DNA from: Planctomycetota bacterium
Lineage (GTDB): Bacteria > Planctomycetota > Phycisphaerae > Phycisphaerales > UBA1924
Direction: 5' to 3'
DNA length: 39,363 bases
Assembly (NCBI GenBank): GCA_018968885.1
Contig: JAGWZK010000024.1
Coordinates: forward strand, 1 to 39,363
Positions 9,001 to 16,577 of the stretch are shown piece by piece; the stretch's first letter is position 1; every line of letters starts with the position of its first letter. A program made the translations under genes and the position numbers. Below the pieces are notes generated by a model that did no database searches, was not told where the DNA came from, and saw only the letters and a list, made by a program, of their open reading frames with translations.

Positions 9001-9257
9001 CGGGGTTGCCACTGACGAGCAATGAGAGGTTTTTCCTGAACGCGCTGGCGGCGGTCTCGCCGAATGCACCGATTACGTACACGTTCCCATCGTGCGCTGC
9101 GGACTTCAACTGCGATTCACAGATCGACTTCTTTGACTATCTCGACTTTGTGTCGGTGTTCTCGTCGGGCGGGTCTGGCGCGGACTTCAATCAGGATGGT
9201 GTCGTGGATTTCTTTGACTATCTGGACTTTGTGAGTGTGTTTGCGGCTCCGTGCTGA
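6069..9257 (+). CDS. secreted S8 (subtilisin-like) serine protease with C-terminal dockerin-type repeats
   Basis: Using the ATG at 6069 (GAGGG 8 nt upstream, signal peptide beginning MSKRVSQS), the protein has 1062 residues. After the signal peptide comes a prodomain-like region of about 300 residues. The catalytic domain follows: D355 (EVMDSG), H380 (MSHGTSTFG), oxyanion N477 (SQSNAG) and S555 (FSGTSSATP), in the subtilase order. A beta-rich P-domain/CUB-like part follows (NLAVTMVYRDPPG). Next is a region resembling a glutamine-amidotransferase-like or Rossmann fold (VLSLDAARS, ADVLVLTQP, GGGVVALYDD). The last 50 residues hold two near-identical Ca-binding dockerin-like repeats (DFNCDSQIDFFDYLDFVSVF and DFNQDGVVDFFDYLDFVSVF) and a terminal Cys. 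It is probably exported and anchored or assembled through the dockerin. No cohesin is in the window. Confidence 0.95.
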   Translation: MSKRVSQSRIGARFLMAPLMVMTLAGMCSGALGAMAADVARVSNQGGVSVIQAANVEIARTQGAVRNLRQYGQEVGAAALVWQEGEGAQSREMYAFTRDGQSWSRPIMQDASRDLAKLNLRWQTFDPTVIDHASIVPVALATPESPVYLAQFVVPPFDGITDPLVRAGVDMYAALPDSAMIVRAEGDGLAALRASPFLRALIPYHAVFKTEPNIIKGYLPSIVKDDAAAALARSDFEANWAKPYSQAMESLRAGGKASFWIQVHQPGLVMKEKVARAISEWGGVVQDVGLDDYLMRAELNQEQFVRLLGLAEVAFSDPWSMAETDMDIERTLMGANAVETATGFSGEGVRAEVMDSGVRNTHVALTAANVRLNNTGDMSHGTSTFGILFGTGASNTAARALLPDAEAKYFYAYSGLQGFGGTASRLTVTQTSVNTNNIVVQSNSWGSALTTAYTTTSQAMDNIIWQTGLLICQSQSNAGTQNSRPEAWAKNVLAVGGVVHGNDTNRTNDNWTNGASIGPAADGRVKPELANHYDNVLTTSSSSDTSYTTTFSGTSSATPITAGYMGLIFQMWHGGIFPGFGQGASVFASRPSFATARALAIHSAYRYNWTTGGSNASINRNVQGWGVIDIERLRQLGPSMYLINESRNLLAGQSATYSFEVPQGAPNLAVTMVYRDPPGTTSATIHRINDVSVKVTAPDGQFYWGNSGLSAGSVTSQGGTANTRDTVENVFLTAPRSGRWTVQVFADVVAADGDARTVGVNDVTFALAVSGGARTPVRVLSLDAARSAACGDGTLLSLSSGPAYARIREWMADPQRFGGAGAMDRPVNLLPAVSAISPATLANADVLVLTQPASALSRCEQGYLERFVTQGGGVVALYDDAPSDLASVIGASAGVSGVAGAFATNGSSGPVLAGPFGAVTGPVAGGAHGTFASVGTGTALLTSAAGVVSGLFTVGSGRAVIVGDGEWASDAAADCVQPGLPLTSNERFFLNALAAVSPNAPITYTFPSCAADFNCDSQIDFFDYLDFVSVFSSGGSGADFNQDGVVDFFDYLDFVSVFAAPC

Positions 9258-9299
9258 AGCCAGTTTCTGTGCCGGGTGCAGGACACTACCCTCGGTCGC

Positions 9300-10337
9300 A
9301 TGGAACGCGGTGGAAGAGAATCCGGCTCGGCTGATTTTGCAACGCTGCTTGAAAAGGCAGTGGGGCATCGTCGTGGACTTTTGCACGAGGCGGGCGCGTC
9401 AGATGCCTGCCGCGTATTTTCGGGCGCGGCTGATGGTGTGGATGGCGTGTTTATTGATCGGTATGGGGCGGGGGCAACGCTGATTGTGTATGAGGGGCGT
9501 GCTCCGCAGTGGTTTGATGCACAAGAGATAGGGCCCGTGGTGCTCGGTGTGCTCAAGGCATGGGGTGTGCAGGGGGTGTATCACAAGCCATTTGCGCGGG
9601 ATCGCTCGAAAATGGGTGGAGAATTGCCGCCCGTGGTGACTGATCCGCGGCCCTTGTGTGGCGAGGGAGTCGAAGAAGCGTTGGCGATTCGCGAGCATGA
9701 CTATCGGCTGGAAGTGCGCCTGTATGACGGACTGTCGACGGGGATCTTTCTGGATCAGCGTGAGAATCGCAAGTGGGTGCAGGAGGGCGTGAAGGCACGC
9801 GTGCAGCGGGGTGCAGCACCCAAGGTGTTGAACACATTTGCGTATACCTGCGCGTTTTCGGTGGCTGCGGCGCGGGCCGGTGCGTTGACCACGAGCGTGG
9901 ATGTGTCGGCGCGATATCTGGAGTGGGGGAAGCGGAACTTTGCGTTGAATGGGATTCATGCGGAGGGGGTCGCGCATCGGTTTGCGCGGATGGACACGTT
10001 TGAGTTTCTGGAGTACGCAGCTCGGAAGGGGCTGAGATATGACCTGGTGATTCTTGATCCGCCGAGCTTTTCGGCAGGATCAAAGAAGAAAGGGATTCGG
10101 CCGTGGAGTTCGGTGAGTGACTATCCGGACTTGATTCGAGCTGCGCGAAAGGTGCTCGAGCCGAAGGGGAGTGTGTTTGCTTCGACGAATACCACTGAGT
10201 TGTGCCGCCCGGGACGCCTGCAGCAATTGGTCGTGAAGGCACTCGGCAACGAGCCACGGTGGCTGACACTGCCGGATGCGCCGGTGGATTTTTCGAGAGA
10301 TCGCGATCGTTTTGCGGCGGTAGGGTTTACGGTGTGA
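9300..10337 (+). CDS. class I SAM-dependent methyltransferase, RlmI-like (23S rRNA m5C type)
   Basis: The Rossmann methyltransferase domain occupies the C-terminal half. Motif I is VLNTFAYTCAFSVAAARAGA, followed by SVDVSARYLEWGKRNFALNG (motif II) and the catalytic-loop motif ILDPPSFS. The middle region (LYDGLSTGIFLDQRENRKWV) is characteristic of the RlmI/RlmK family of rRNA methyltransferases. The N-terminal region is short and lacks an obvious PUA domain, but retains VDGVFIDRYG. A GTG at 9276 would add 8 residues; the ATG at 9300 is preferred, though neither has a clear Shine-Dalgarno. It lies directly downstream of the protease and may be read through from it. The substrate nucleotide cannot be stated from the sequence. 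Confidence 0.87.
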   Translation: MERGGRESGSADFATLLEKAVGHRRGLLHEAGASDACRVFSGAADGVDGVFIDRYGAGATLIVYEGRAPQWFDAQEIGPVVLGVLKAWGVQGVYHKPFARDRSKMGGELPPVVTDPRPLCGEGVEEALAIREHDYRLEVRLYDGLSTGIFLDQRENRKWVQEGVKARVQRGAAPKVLNTFAYTCAFSVAAARAGALTTSVDVSARYLEWGKRNFALNGIHAEGVAHRFARMDTFEFLEYAARKGLRYDLVILDPPSFSAGSKKKGIRPWSSVSDYPDLIRAARKVLEPKGSVFASTNTTELCRPGRLQQLVVKALGNEPRWLTLPDAPVDFSRDRDRFAAVGFTV

Positions 10338-10455
10338 GCGTGTTGTGCTGCGTGACGCGGATTGCATTCATGCCAGGTGACCTGGGACCAATACGACTCA
10401 TCGGACCCATGAGCAAAGTGTGAAACAGTGATGACGCTTGCGGGTCGCTGGAGTT

Positions 10456-11751
10456 CTACACCACACTGTGCACGATGCCTTCGATCTGGCGGAGCATTTC
10501 CAGATCGAATTGTTCGGGGCTGAAGCGTTCGGCATGAGCGCGGCAGGCGAGTGCATCGCTGGGGCAGCGGCGCGAGGCGGCGGCCATGGATTCGGGAGTA
10601 ATGTCGTGGAAGAAGGCGCCGGTCTGACCATCCAGAACGGTGTCGAGGGCGCCACCCTGGGCCAGGGCGATGACGGGTGTGCCGCAGGCCTGAGCTTCGA
10701 GGGCGACAATGCCGAAATCCTCAACCTGGGGAAAGACGACGAGGCGGGCGCGGCGGTAGAGCTCGACAAGTTCGGCATCGCTGACGCGGCCGAGAAATTT
10801 GGTGTTCGGGCCCGCGAGTTTCTTGAGGCGTTTGAGTTCCGAGCCGGTGCCCGCGATGCGGAGTTCGCGTCCTTCGCGCTGGGCTGCTTCGATGGCAAGA
10901 TCGACGCGCTTGTAGGGTTCGAGGGCACCGACATAGAGCCAGAAATTCTCGCGAGCGATGAGAGGATCTGGAGTGAAGGTGTCGAGGCGGACGAAAGGGT
11001 GGACGATGGCGGCATCGGTTTCGTAGCAGCGGTGAATCTCGCGGGCGGTGTGCCGCGAGTTGGCGATGTAGCGCGAGACGTTGGTGCTGGTTTTTTTGTC
11101 CCAGCGGCGGAAGGTCTCGCCATACCAGCGAAGCCCGGTGCGGCGGAGGCGGCTGCCTTGTTCATATTGCTCGGCCTGGCCCCACACCCAGCGTGCCGGG
11201 GTGTGGCAGTAGCAAAGGTGTGGTACCCCCTTGGGGGTGCGCAGTCCCTTGATGGCGGCGGAACTGGTGGAGAGGATCAGGTCGAAGGGCGCGCGGCGGT
11301 GTTCGGCAGCGAGTTTGGACCCCAGCCACCAGACAGCGCGGGGGTAAAGGGGAAGCATCCAGCGGCGAAGGGAGGAGCGCAGGCCGGGTATGCGGCCCAG
11401 GGGCCAGACAACATGGCGAGCAGCATCGACGACCGGGCCGATGGGTTTGCCATCATCGAACATGGTGTAGATGCCGACGAGGGTGTGATCGCGCTGGATG
11501 AGGGATGCGAGGCGTTCGAGAACGAGCTCGCCGCCGCGGACTCCAGCGAGCCAATCGTGGGCGAGGGCGATGCGGAGTTTGCGTTGTGGGCGGTCGGAGG
11601 AGGGTTGTGGAGGAAGTGTGGAGTCGGGGAAGGGGACTTCGATTGGGCGAGAGAGGAGGGCAGCGAGGTTTTGGTTGCCACTGGCGGAAGTCGGCATCAA
11701 AGATGATGCGACGGACGAGGGGGGCAAAGATGGACCGCGCGGGTCGGGCAT
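10456..11751 (-). CDS. glycosyltransferase family 4 (GT-B fold)
   Basis: The N-terminal Rossmann domain begins KLRIALAHDWLAGVRGGE, a typical GT4 opening. The C-terminal donor-binding domain shows FWLYVGALEPYKRVDLAIEAA, ELRIAGTGSE, FLGRVSDAELVELYRRAR and the E-x7-E type motif EDFGIVALEAQACGTPVIA. It probably transfers a nucleotide-activated sugar at the cytoplasmic face, for cell-surface polysaccharide or glycan synthesis. The first 55-70 residues are Pro/Ser-rich and not part of the fold. Possible starts are GTG at 11793, ATG at 11751 and ATG at 11697, none with a good ribosome site, so the N-terminus is uncertain. It is divergent from the amidohydrolase gene. Confidence 0.9.
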   Translation of the reverse strand: MPDPRGPSLPPSSVASSLMPTSASGNQNLAALLSRPIEVPFPDSTLPPQPSSDRPQRKLRIALAHDWLAGVRGGELVLERLASLIQRDHTLVGIYTMFDDGKPIGPVVDAARHVVWPLGRIPGLRSSLRRWMLPLYPRAVWWLGSKLAAEHRRAPFDLILSTSSAAIKGLRTPKGVPHLCYCHTPARWVWGQAEQYEQGSRLRRTGLRWYGETFRRWDKKTSTNVSRYIANSRHTAREIHRCYETDAAIVHPFVRLDTFTPDPLIARENFWLYVGALEPYKRVDLAIEAAQREGRELRIAGTGSELKRLKKLAGPNTKFLGRVSDAELVELYRRARLVVFPQVEDFGIVALEAQACGTPVIALAQGGALDTVLDGQTGAFFHDITPESMAAASRRCPSDALACRAHAERFSPEQFDLEMLRQIEGIVHSVV

Positions 11752-11882
11752 GAGAGAATCGGTGATATTTCCGGACGTGCAGGTGTTTAGCACTCGTCAT
11801 GAGGCGAGGGCATGACAAAGGCACGACACTGCTTCGAGCGAACGACAGCCCGGAGCGGTGGATCGGGAGTTTAGGAGCCAGC

Positions 11883-12971
11883 ATGGCCTTGGGAAGCAGC
11901 AGAGTGAATGTGAACAACCGGCAGGGGATTGATTACCGACAGATGGCGGCAGGGTTTGCGCGGTTCGGCAGGCCGATCATCGATGCTCATGCGCATATTC
12001 ATGGGAAAGACGCGTCAAAGGTGTATGCCGAGGTGCAGGAGTTGTTTGGGGTTGGGGTGACGTACAGCATGACGCAATTGCACCTGTGCGCAGAGGTGCG
12101 CGAGGTGATGGGCGAGCGGGTGCGCTTCATGTGCATTCCCACGTTTTCGCACCCGGATAAGGGGCACGCATTTCGCGCGGGGTACCTGGAGGCGATCCAG
12201 GAATATCACAACCAGTTTCAGGCGAGCGTGATGAAGATCTGGTCATCCCCACGGGTGAGGGAGATTGTGCCGGATGGTGAGCGCGATGTTTGGGCGATTG
12301 ACAGTGAATGGAGAGTGAGGCAGTGCGAACTGGCGGTGTCGCTGGGTATGAAGATCATGGTGCACATCGCTGATCCGGATACGTGGTATCAGACCAAGTG
12401 GAGTGATGCGAAGAAGTTTGGCACCAAGCGTGGTGAGTATGAAGCGCTGGAGCGGATGCTGGAGCGGTTCAAGGTGAAGTGGATTGCCGCGCATTGTGGA
12501 GGATGGCCGGAGGATCTGGAGTTTTTGACTGGGCTTTTGGCGCGGCACGCGAATCTGCATTTTGATTTGTCGGCAACGAAGTGGATGGTGAGGGAACTCA
12601 GCAAGCACTCGCGCGCCGAGGTGCTGGAGTTTTTGACGCGGCACAAGGGGAGGATTCTCTTTGGGTCCGACATCGTGACGATGGATGACCATGTGACGGC
12701 TAAAAAGGGGATGCCCGAATCGATCAAGAGCGATCAGGCGAGCAGCCCGGAGCAGGCGTTTGATCTGTACGCGAGCCGCTATTACGCGCTGCGGACGATG
12801 TTTGAGAGGGCGGGGGATAGCGAGTCGCCGATCGCGGATGAGGATTTGAAGATGGTGGATCCGGGAAAGTTCGATGCGATGTCGGCGCCGATATTGCGGG
12901 GGTTTGGCTTGCCACGAGAGGTTCTGGAGGACTTGTATTTCGATGCAGCGCGGGGGTTCTGGGGAATCTGA
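11883..12971 (+). CDS. metal-dependent amidohydrolase (amidohydrolase-2 type, TIM barrel)
   Basis: The 362-aa product has the metal-binding HxH of the superfamily in IIDAHAHIHG near the N-terminus. A His follows on a later strand (MKIMVHIADPDTW), then IAAHCGGWPEDLEFL and the terminal-strand Asp motif ILFGSDIVT. This pattern matches the PF04909 group, which includes decarboxylases and hydrolases. The specific reaction is not evident. The ATG at 11883 is chosen because AGGAG lies 5 nt upstream (11873-11877); the frame is open back to 11799 but without homology-like sequence. Its TGA stop (12969-12971) abuts the stop of the minus-strand WD40 frame, the two making the palindrome TGATCA. Confidence 0.87.
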   Translation: MALGSSRVNVNNRQGIDYRQMAAGFARFGRPIIDAHAHIHGKDASKVYAEVQELFGVGVTYSMTQLHLCAEVREVMGERVRFMCIPTFSHPDKGHAFRAGYLEAIQEYHNQFQASVMKIWSSPRVREIVPDGERDVWAIDSEWRVRQCELAVSLGMKIMVHIADPDTWYQTKWSDAKKFGTKRGEYEALERMLERFKVKWIAAHCGGWPEDLEFLTGLLARHANLHFDLSATKWMVRELSKHSRAEVLEFLTRHKGRILFGSDIVTMDDHVTAKKGMPESIKSDQASSPEQAFDLYASRYYALRTMFERAGDSESPIADEDLKMVDPGKFDAMSAPILRGFGLPREVLEDLYFDAARGFWGI

Positions 12972-13853
12972 TCAGCGTGTGAGTGGTTGCTGCGCGCGAG
13001 CAGACTTGTCTTGATCTCTGCGAGAGTCACTTGTATTGGGTGTTGCGGGGATAGCAGTTGGTGGTGTGGGTGGGCGGGCATCGAGTGTGGCGATGCGGGT
13101 GGTCATGTGGGCGCGATGGGCGAGGATGGTGGAATCGGTGCCGAGCAGAGGGATAGTGACGAGGTGATCGGAATTGAGCATCAGGTGCATGGTGTGATCA
13201 TGCTCTGAGTACGCGGCAGCGCGGATGGCCATTCCCGGCGATTCGCTGGGATCGCGAAGAGTGGCGAGAGGGTGCCCGTCGGAGGCGTTCCACACCTTGA
13301 CCGCACCATCGATGCTGGTACTGATGACCTCACTGGCGGCAGTGGTGAAAGAAACGGAGGAGACCATGCGCGAGTGGGCTTCGGCAGTCCAGAGGCGTGT
13401 GAGGGTCTGAGTGTCGTAGACGTCGAGGCCCCCACTGAATGTGCCAGCGGCGAGGCGTGAGCCATCAGGCGAGAATGCCAGGTGCCAGACGACGTTGTCG
13501 GGGCGGAGGTCCAGCAGTCGCTGGCCGGTTCGGGCGTTCCAGAGCGAGACACGGAACTGGCGCTGTGTGCTGGCGGCCCATTGACCATCACGCGAGATGG
13601 TGAGGTCCAGACACGGGGTGGCGAGGTTGGTTGTGGTGATGGGGGGTGTGTCGGTGGGGGCAGAGAGATCAAAGAAGGAATAACTGCCTCGGGATGAGGC
13701 GGTGATGAGGGTGGCGGGTGAGATGGCGATGGTGTCGGGACTGGCAGGGAGAGTGATGGTGCGGAAGGGTGTCGTGTCGGGGCGGCGGTAGATGGCGACG
13801 TTGAGGTCTTTATCGAGGAAGCAAGCAGTGGTGCCATCGGTGGAGAGGGCCAC
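12972..13853 (-). CDS. WD40-repeat segment, probable severed C-terminus of the upstream kinase
   Basis: This frame is the direct in-phase continuation of the kinase-WD40 gene after its TAA at 13986-13988. The 44 codons between that stop and the GTG at 13853 are also open and read like propeller sequence (SPHLATGGDGLIARALPDGTA). Further blades include DGQWAASTQRQFRVSLWNARTG, AFSPDGSRLAAGTFSGGLDVYDTQT and EVISTSIDGAVKVWNASDG. The C-terminal 50 residues are low-complexity and polar. As an independent gene it would start at GTG 13853 with no ribosome site and no signal peptide. A nonsense mutation in one long gene is the more natural reading; a recoded stop or a sequence error are alternatives. 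Confidence 0.65.
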   Translation of the reverse strand: MALSTDGTTACFLDKDLNVAIYRRPDTTPFRTITLPASPDTIAISPATLITASSRGSYSFFDLSAPTDTPPITTTNLATPCLDLTISRDGQWAASTQRQFRVSLWNARTGQRLLDLRPDNVVWHLAFSPDGSRLAAGTFSGGLDVYDTQTLTRLWTAEAHSRMVSSVSFTTAASEVISTSIDGAVKVWNASDGHPLATLRDPSESPGMAIRAAAYSEHDHTMHLMLNSDHLVTIPLLGTDSTILAHRAHMTTRIATLDARPPTPPTAIPATPNTSDSRRDQDKSARAQQPLTR

Positions 13854-13985
13854 GAGCTGAGCGCGGTCGCGCGGGATTTCGAGCCACGGGGTTTGCCGGA
13901 ATTCGACGCGGGCAGTGCCATCGGGAAGGGCGCGAGCGATGAGGCCATCCCCCCCGGTGGCCAGATGTGGCGATTGGAGACGGGT

Positions 13986-16577
13986 TTAGAAGTCTTCGAG
14001 GGATGAGATGGAATGAGGATCGATGCTGGAAGCGACTGGTGGAGTTGGAGGCGGAAGTGACCAGAGACGGACGGCGCCGTCGTCGTCGGCGGCGAGGTAG
14101 CCGTGGAGTGATGGGGCAAAGAGGGCATCGAAGCCCCGCGTGAATGAGCCCTCGAAGGTGGGGACGCGCTGAAGGGTTGAGAGATCCAGAAGATCAGCGC
14201 GCCACGCACTAGTAAGGAGTGCGTGAGTGGAAGAGAACTCGATCTGGCGGACGGGCCCGGCCTGGAGAGGAACGACGCCGAGGAGTTCGCCGGTGAGAGG
14301 ATTCCAGCGGCGGATGAAGCCGTCGTTGTCGCCGGTCCAGAGTTCATTGCGTTCAGGGGAGAAGGCAATCGACATGGTGGCAACACGGGAAACGCCGATC
14401 GTGGTGCGGGGGGTATCGGAAGAGGCGAGGAGTTGATCGAGGTTTGCGATGAAGGAAGTCTTGCTCTCGCAGCCAGCAGCAAGGAGATTGCGGGTGGGAT
14501 CGAAAGAAAGCGAATGACAGCGAACGCGGGGGGTTGCGAGAGGAATGGTGGCGGCGGTGGAGCCGTCGGCGAGAGAGACGGCGTGGATGAGACCAGCATT
14601 GCCAGAGACCAGGGCGAGGTTGCGCTCTTGGAGGATGCAGAGTGCGGCAGGAGTGGTGAGGGACTTGACGAGCCAGGTCTGGTTGTACTGGCCTTGCGAA
14701 TCGACGTCCCAGCGGATCAGAGTGCCATCGCTGACGAGAGCCAGAAGCGAATTGCCCTGATTGAAGAAATCGAGTTCGAGGGCGCGTCGGGCTTCGAAAG
14801 GAAGAAGTTGGCGTGTGGTGCCACTGATGCCATCGGTGAGAAGGATGGAGTTGGCGGTGCCCGGAGCGGCGATGGTGGTGCCATCTGGGTGAAGGGCGAT
14901 GGCGGACATCACAATGTCGTGATTGCCAAAGGCGCGCAGAGAGCGAAAGCGTGTGTAGAGCTCACGGAGTGCCCACTGGGTGTCGGCGGTATCGACTGGA
15001 CTTCGTGACTCGGAGTCAAGGTGATAGCGACAGAGAAGTTCTTCGGCGCCGGTCAGGTTGCCATTTTGCGCGAGCAGCCGGGCTCGCTCGATGCCTGAGC
15101 GACGGAGTTGGCTGGCGAGGGCGGCGGCGGCAGACTTGGCTTTGGCTTCTTCTTGTGAGGCGCGGGTAGAGGCGCTTTGGGCGAGAGTGGTGGCTTCTGC
15201 CTGACGGCGCTCCTGCACCTTGGCGTAACCGGCGAATGCGATAATGCCGAAGAGGGCGGTGCTGGCGGCGGCTACCGCGAGGCGGTGGCGACGAATGAAG
15301 CGACTGGAGACATATCCCCATGAATCGGCGCGAGTGTGAATGGGGAGATGAGTGAGGTGACGACGCAGGTCGGTAGCGAGGGCTTCGACAGAAGGGTAAC
15401 GCCGGGCGGGGTCCTTGCTCAGGGCACGATGGCAGATGACATCAAGATCGCCGGCCAGTTCACGATTGAGAGAGGCAAGGGGTGCGGGTGTGTGCACGCG
15501 AATGTGCTCAAGAGATTGCGGGAGTGAGAGGCCTTCGAGTTTGAGAGGGCGCTGACCAGAGAGGAGTTCGTAGAGGATGACGCCCAGGGCGTAGACATCG
15601 GTGCGGGTATCGATGAGTGCCGAGTCGGCACTGGCCTGTTCGGGGCTCATATAGGCGAGGGTGCCGGCGATGCTCGAGGAATCTGCGGCCAGAGTGGAAA
15701 GAGGATCGTGAGAGATGAGTTTGGCGATGCCGAAATCCATGACGCGCACGCGCCCGGGGGGTTCGACGAGGATGTTTGCGGGTTTGAGGTCCTGGTGAAT
15801 GATGCCGCGCTGATGGGCGTGCGCGACTGCATCGCAAATGGAGAGGAATAGGGTGAGCCGGTCGGTGCGAGTTGGATTGGACGCACGGATGTGTTCGTGC
15901 AGAGGCGCTCCGTGGATGAGTTCCATGGCGATGTAGGGAGTGCCGTTGGGACCTGGTGGTTCTCGACCGGCGTCGTAGATGGCGGCGATGCCGGGGTGTT
16001 GCAGCCGCGCAAGGAGTGTTGCTTCGTGGCGAAAGCGCCGGGCAGCGCCCTCGGTGAGCATGCCGGGGCGAATGACCTTGAGGGCGACGGAGCGGTGCGG
16101 AGAATCCTGAGTGGCGTGATAGACCGTGCCCATGCCACCTTCGCCGATGAGGTGCTGAATGGTGTATCTACCCAGCGTGGTACCGGGAGAAAAGCCGGTG
16201 GGAAGGAGTGCGTGCAGTGCACGTGCGGCGTGGATGGCTGAAGCGGAATCGGAAAGAAGGTGAGGATCGGAGGCGTCGCCAGTGGTGCGCAGGAGTGAGA
16301 GGACTTCGGCGCGAAGAGTCAGATCGGTGCCAGTGAGGCGATCGAGTGCGGCAGCGCGCTGATCATCCGGAAGTTCGTAGAGATCAAGAAAGATCGCTTT
16401 GGCACGTTGATGGAGCGAGAATGTGCGAGAGGCGGAACCAGCATCGGGACCAGACTCCGCACGGGAAGAGGTAGAGGGGTTGTGAGAATCGCTCCCCGTG
16501 ACTCTCCGCCGGAAGCAGAGTTGGAATGGGAGGCGAGTTCGATACTGCGGCGGAGCCAGGCGCGGGCATGGGCCCAC
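13986..16577 (-). CDS. membrane Ser/Thr protein kinase with C-terminal WD40 repeats
   Basis: A PknB-type kinase domain carries the Gly loop LIGEGGMGTVYHA, the Lys in VALKVI, catalytic loop IIHQDLKPANIL (HQD instead of the usual HRD), MDFGIAKL, and GTLAYMSPEQA. A single transmembrane helix follows (LAVAAASTALFGIIAFAGYA), then a coiled-coil-like Ala/Glu-rich stretch, then WD40 blades (FSPERNELWTGDNDGFIRRWNPLTG) reaching an in-frame TAA. The upstream 80 residues contain a helix common in such kinases (RAKAIFLDLYELPDDQRAAALDRL). The start is uncertain. The frame overlaps the sigma gene, and the only usable codon before the conserved helix is GTG 16577, deep inside sigma region 4. It probably transduces an unknown signal together with the adjacent ECF sigma factor. 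Kinase and WD40 calls are sure; the N-terminus is not. Confidence 0.85.
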   Translation of the reverse strand: MGPCPRLAPPQYRTRLPFQLCFRRRVTGSDSHNPSTSSRAESGPDAGSASRTFSLHQRAKAIFLDLYELPDDQRAAALDRLTGTDLTLRAEVLSLLRTTGDASDPHLLSDSASAIHAARALHALLPTGFSPGTTLGRYTIQHLIGEGGMGTVYHATQDSPHRSVALKVIRPGMLTEGAARRFRHEATLLARLQHPGIAAIYDAGREPPGPNGTPYIAMELIHGAPLHEHIRASNPTRTDRLTLFLSICDAVAHAHQRGIIHQDLKPANILVEPPGRVRVMDFGIAKLISHDPLSTLAADSSSIAGTLAYMSPEQASADSALIDTRTDVYALGVILYELLSGQRPLKLEGLSLPQSLEHIRVHTPAPLASLNRELAGDLDVICHRALSKDPARRYPSVEALATDLRRHLTHLPIHTRADSWGYVSSRFIRRHRLAVAAASTALFGIIAFAGYAKVQERRQAEATTLAQSASTRASQEEAKAKSAAAALASQLRRSGIERARLLAQNGNLTGAEELLCRYHLDSESRSPVDTADTQWALRELYTRFRSLRAFGNHDIVMSAIALHPDGTTIAAPGTANSILLTDGISGTTRQLLPFEARRALELDFFNQGNSLLALVSDGTLIRWDVDSQGQYNQTWLVKSLTTPAALCILQERNLALVSGNAGLIHAVSLADGSTAATIPLATPRVRCHSLSFDPTRNLLAAGCESKTSFIANLDQLLASSDTPRTTIGVSRVATMSIAFSPERNELWTGDNDGFIRRWNPLTGELLGVVPLQAGPVRQIEFSSTHALLTSAWRADLLDLSTLQRVPTFEGSFTRGFDALFAPSLHGYLAADDDGAVRLWSLPPPTPPVASSIDPHSISSLEDF

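Noticed and set aside
10371..10383. CCAGGTGACCTGG palindrome between the methyltransferase and GT4 genes, as a terminator
   Set aside because: Only a 5-bp stem with a 3-nt loop and no U-run; too weak to call.
13181..14599. 472-codon minus-strand frame beside the kinase/WD40 gene
   Set aside because: It is Ser/Pro-rich, without domain features, and covered by the in-phase WD40 frames that do carry clear motifs.
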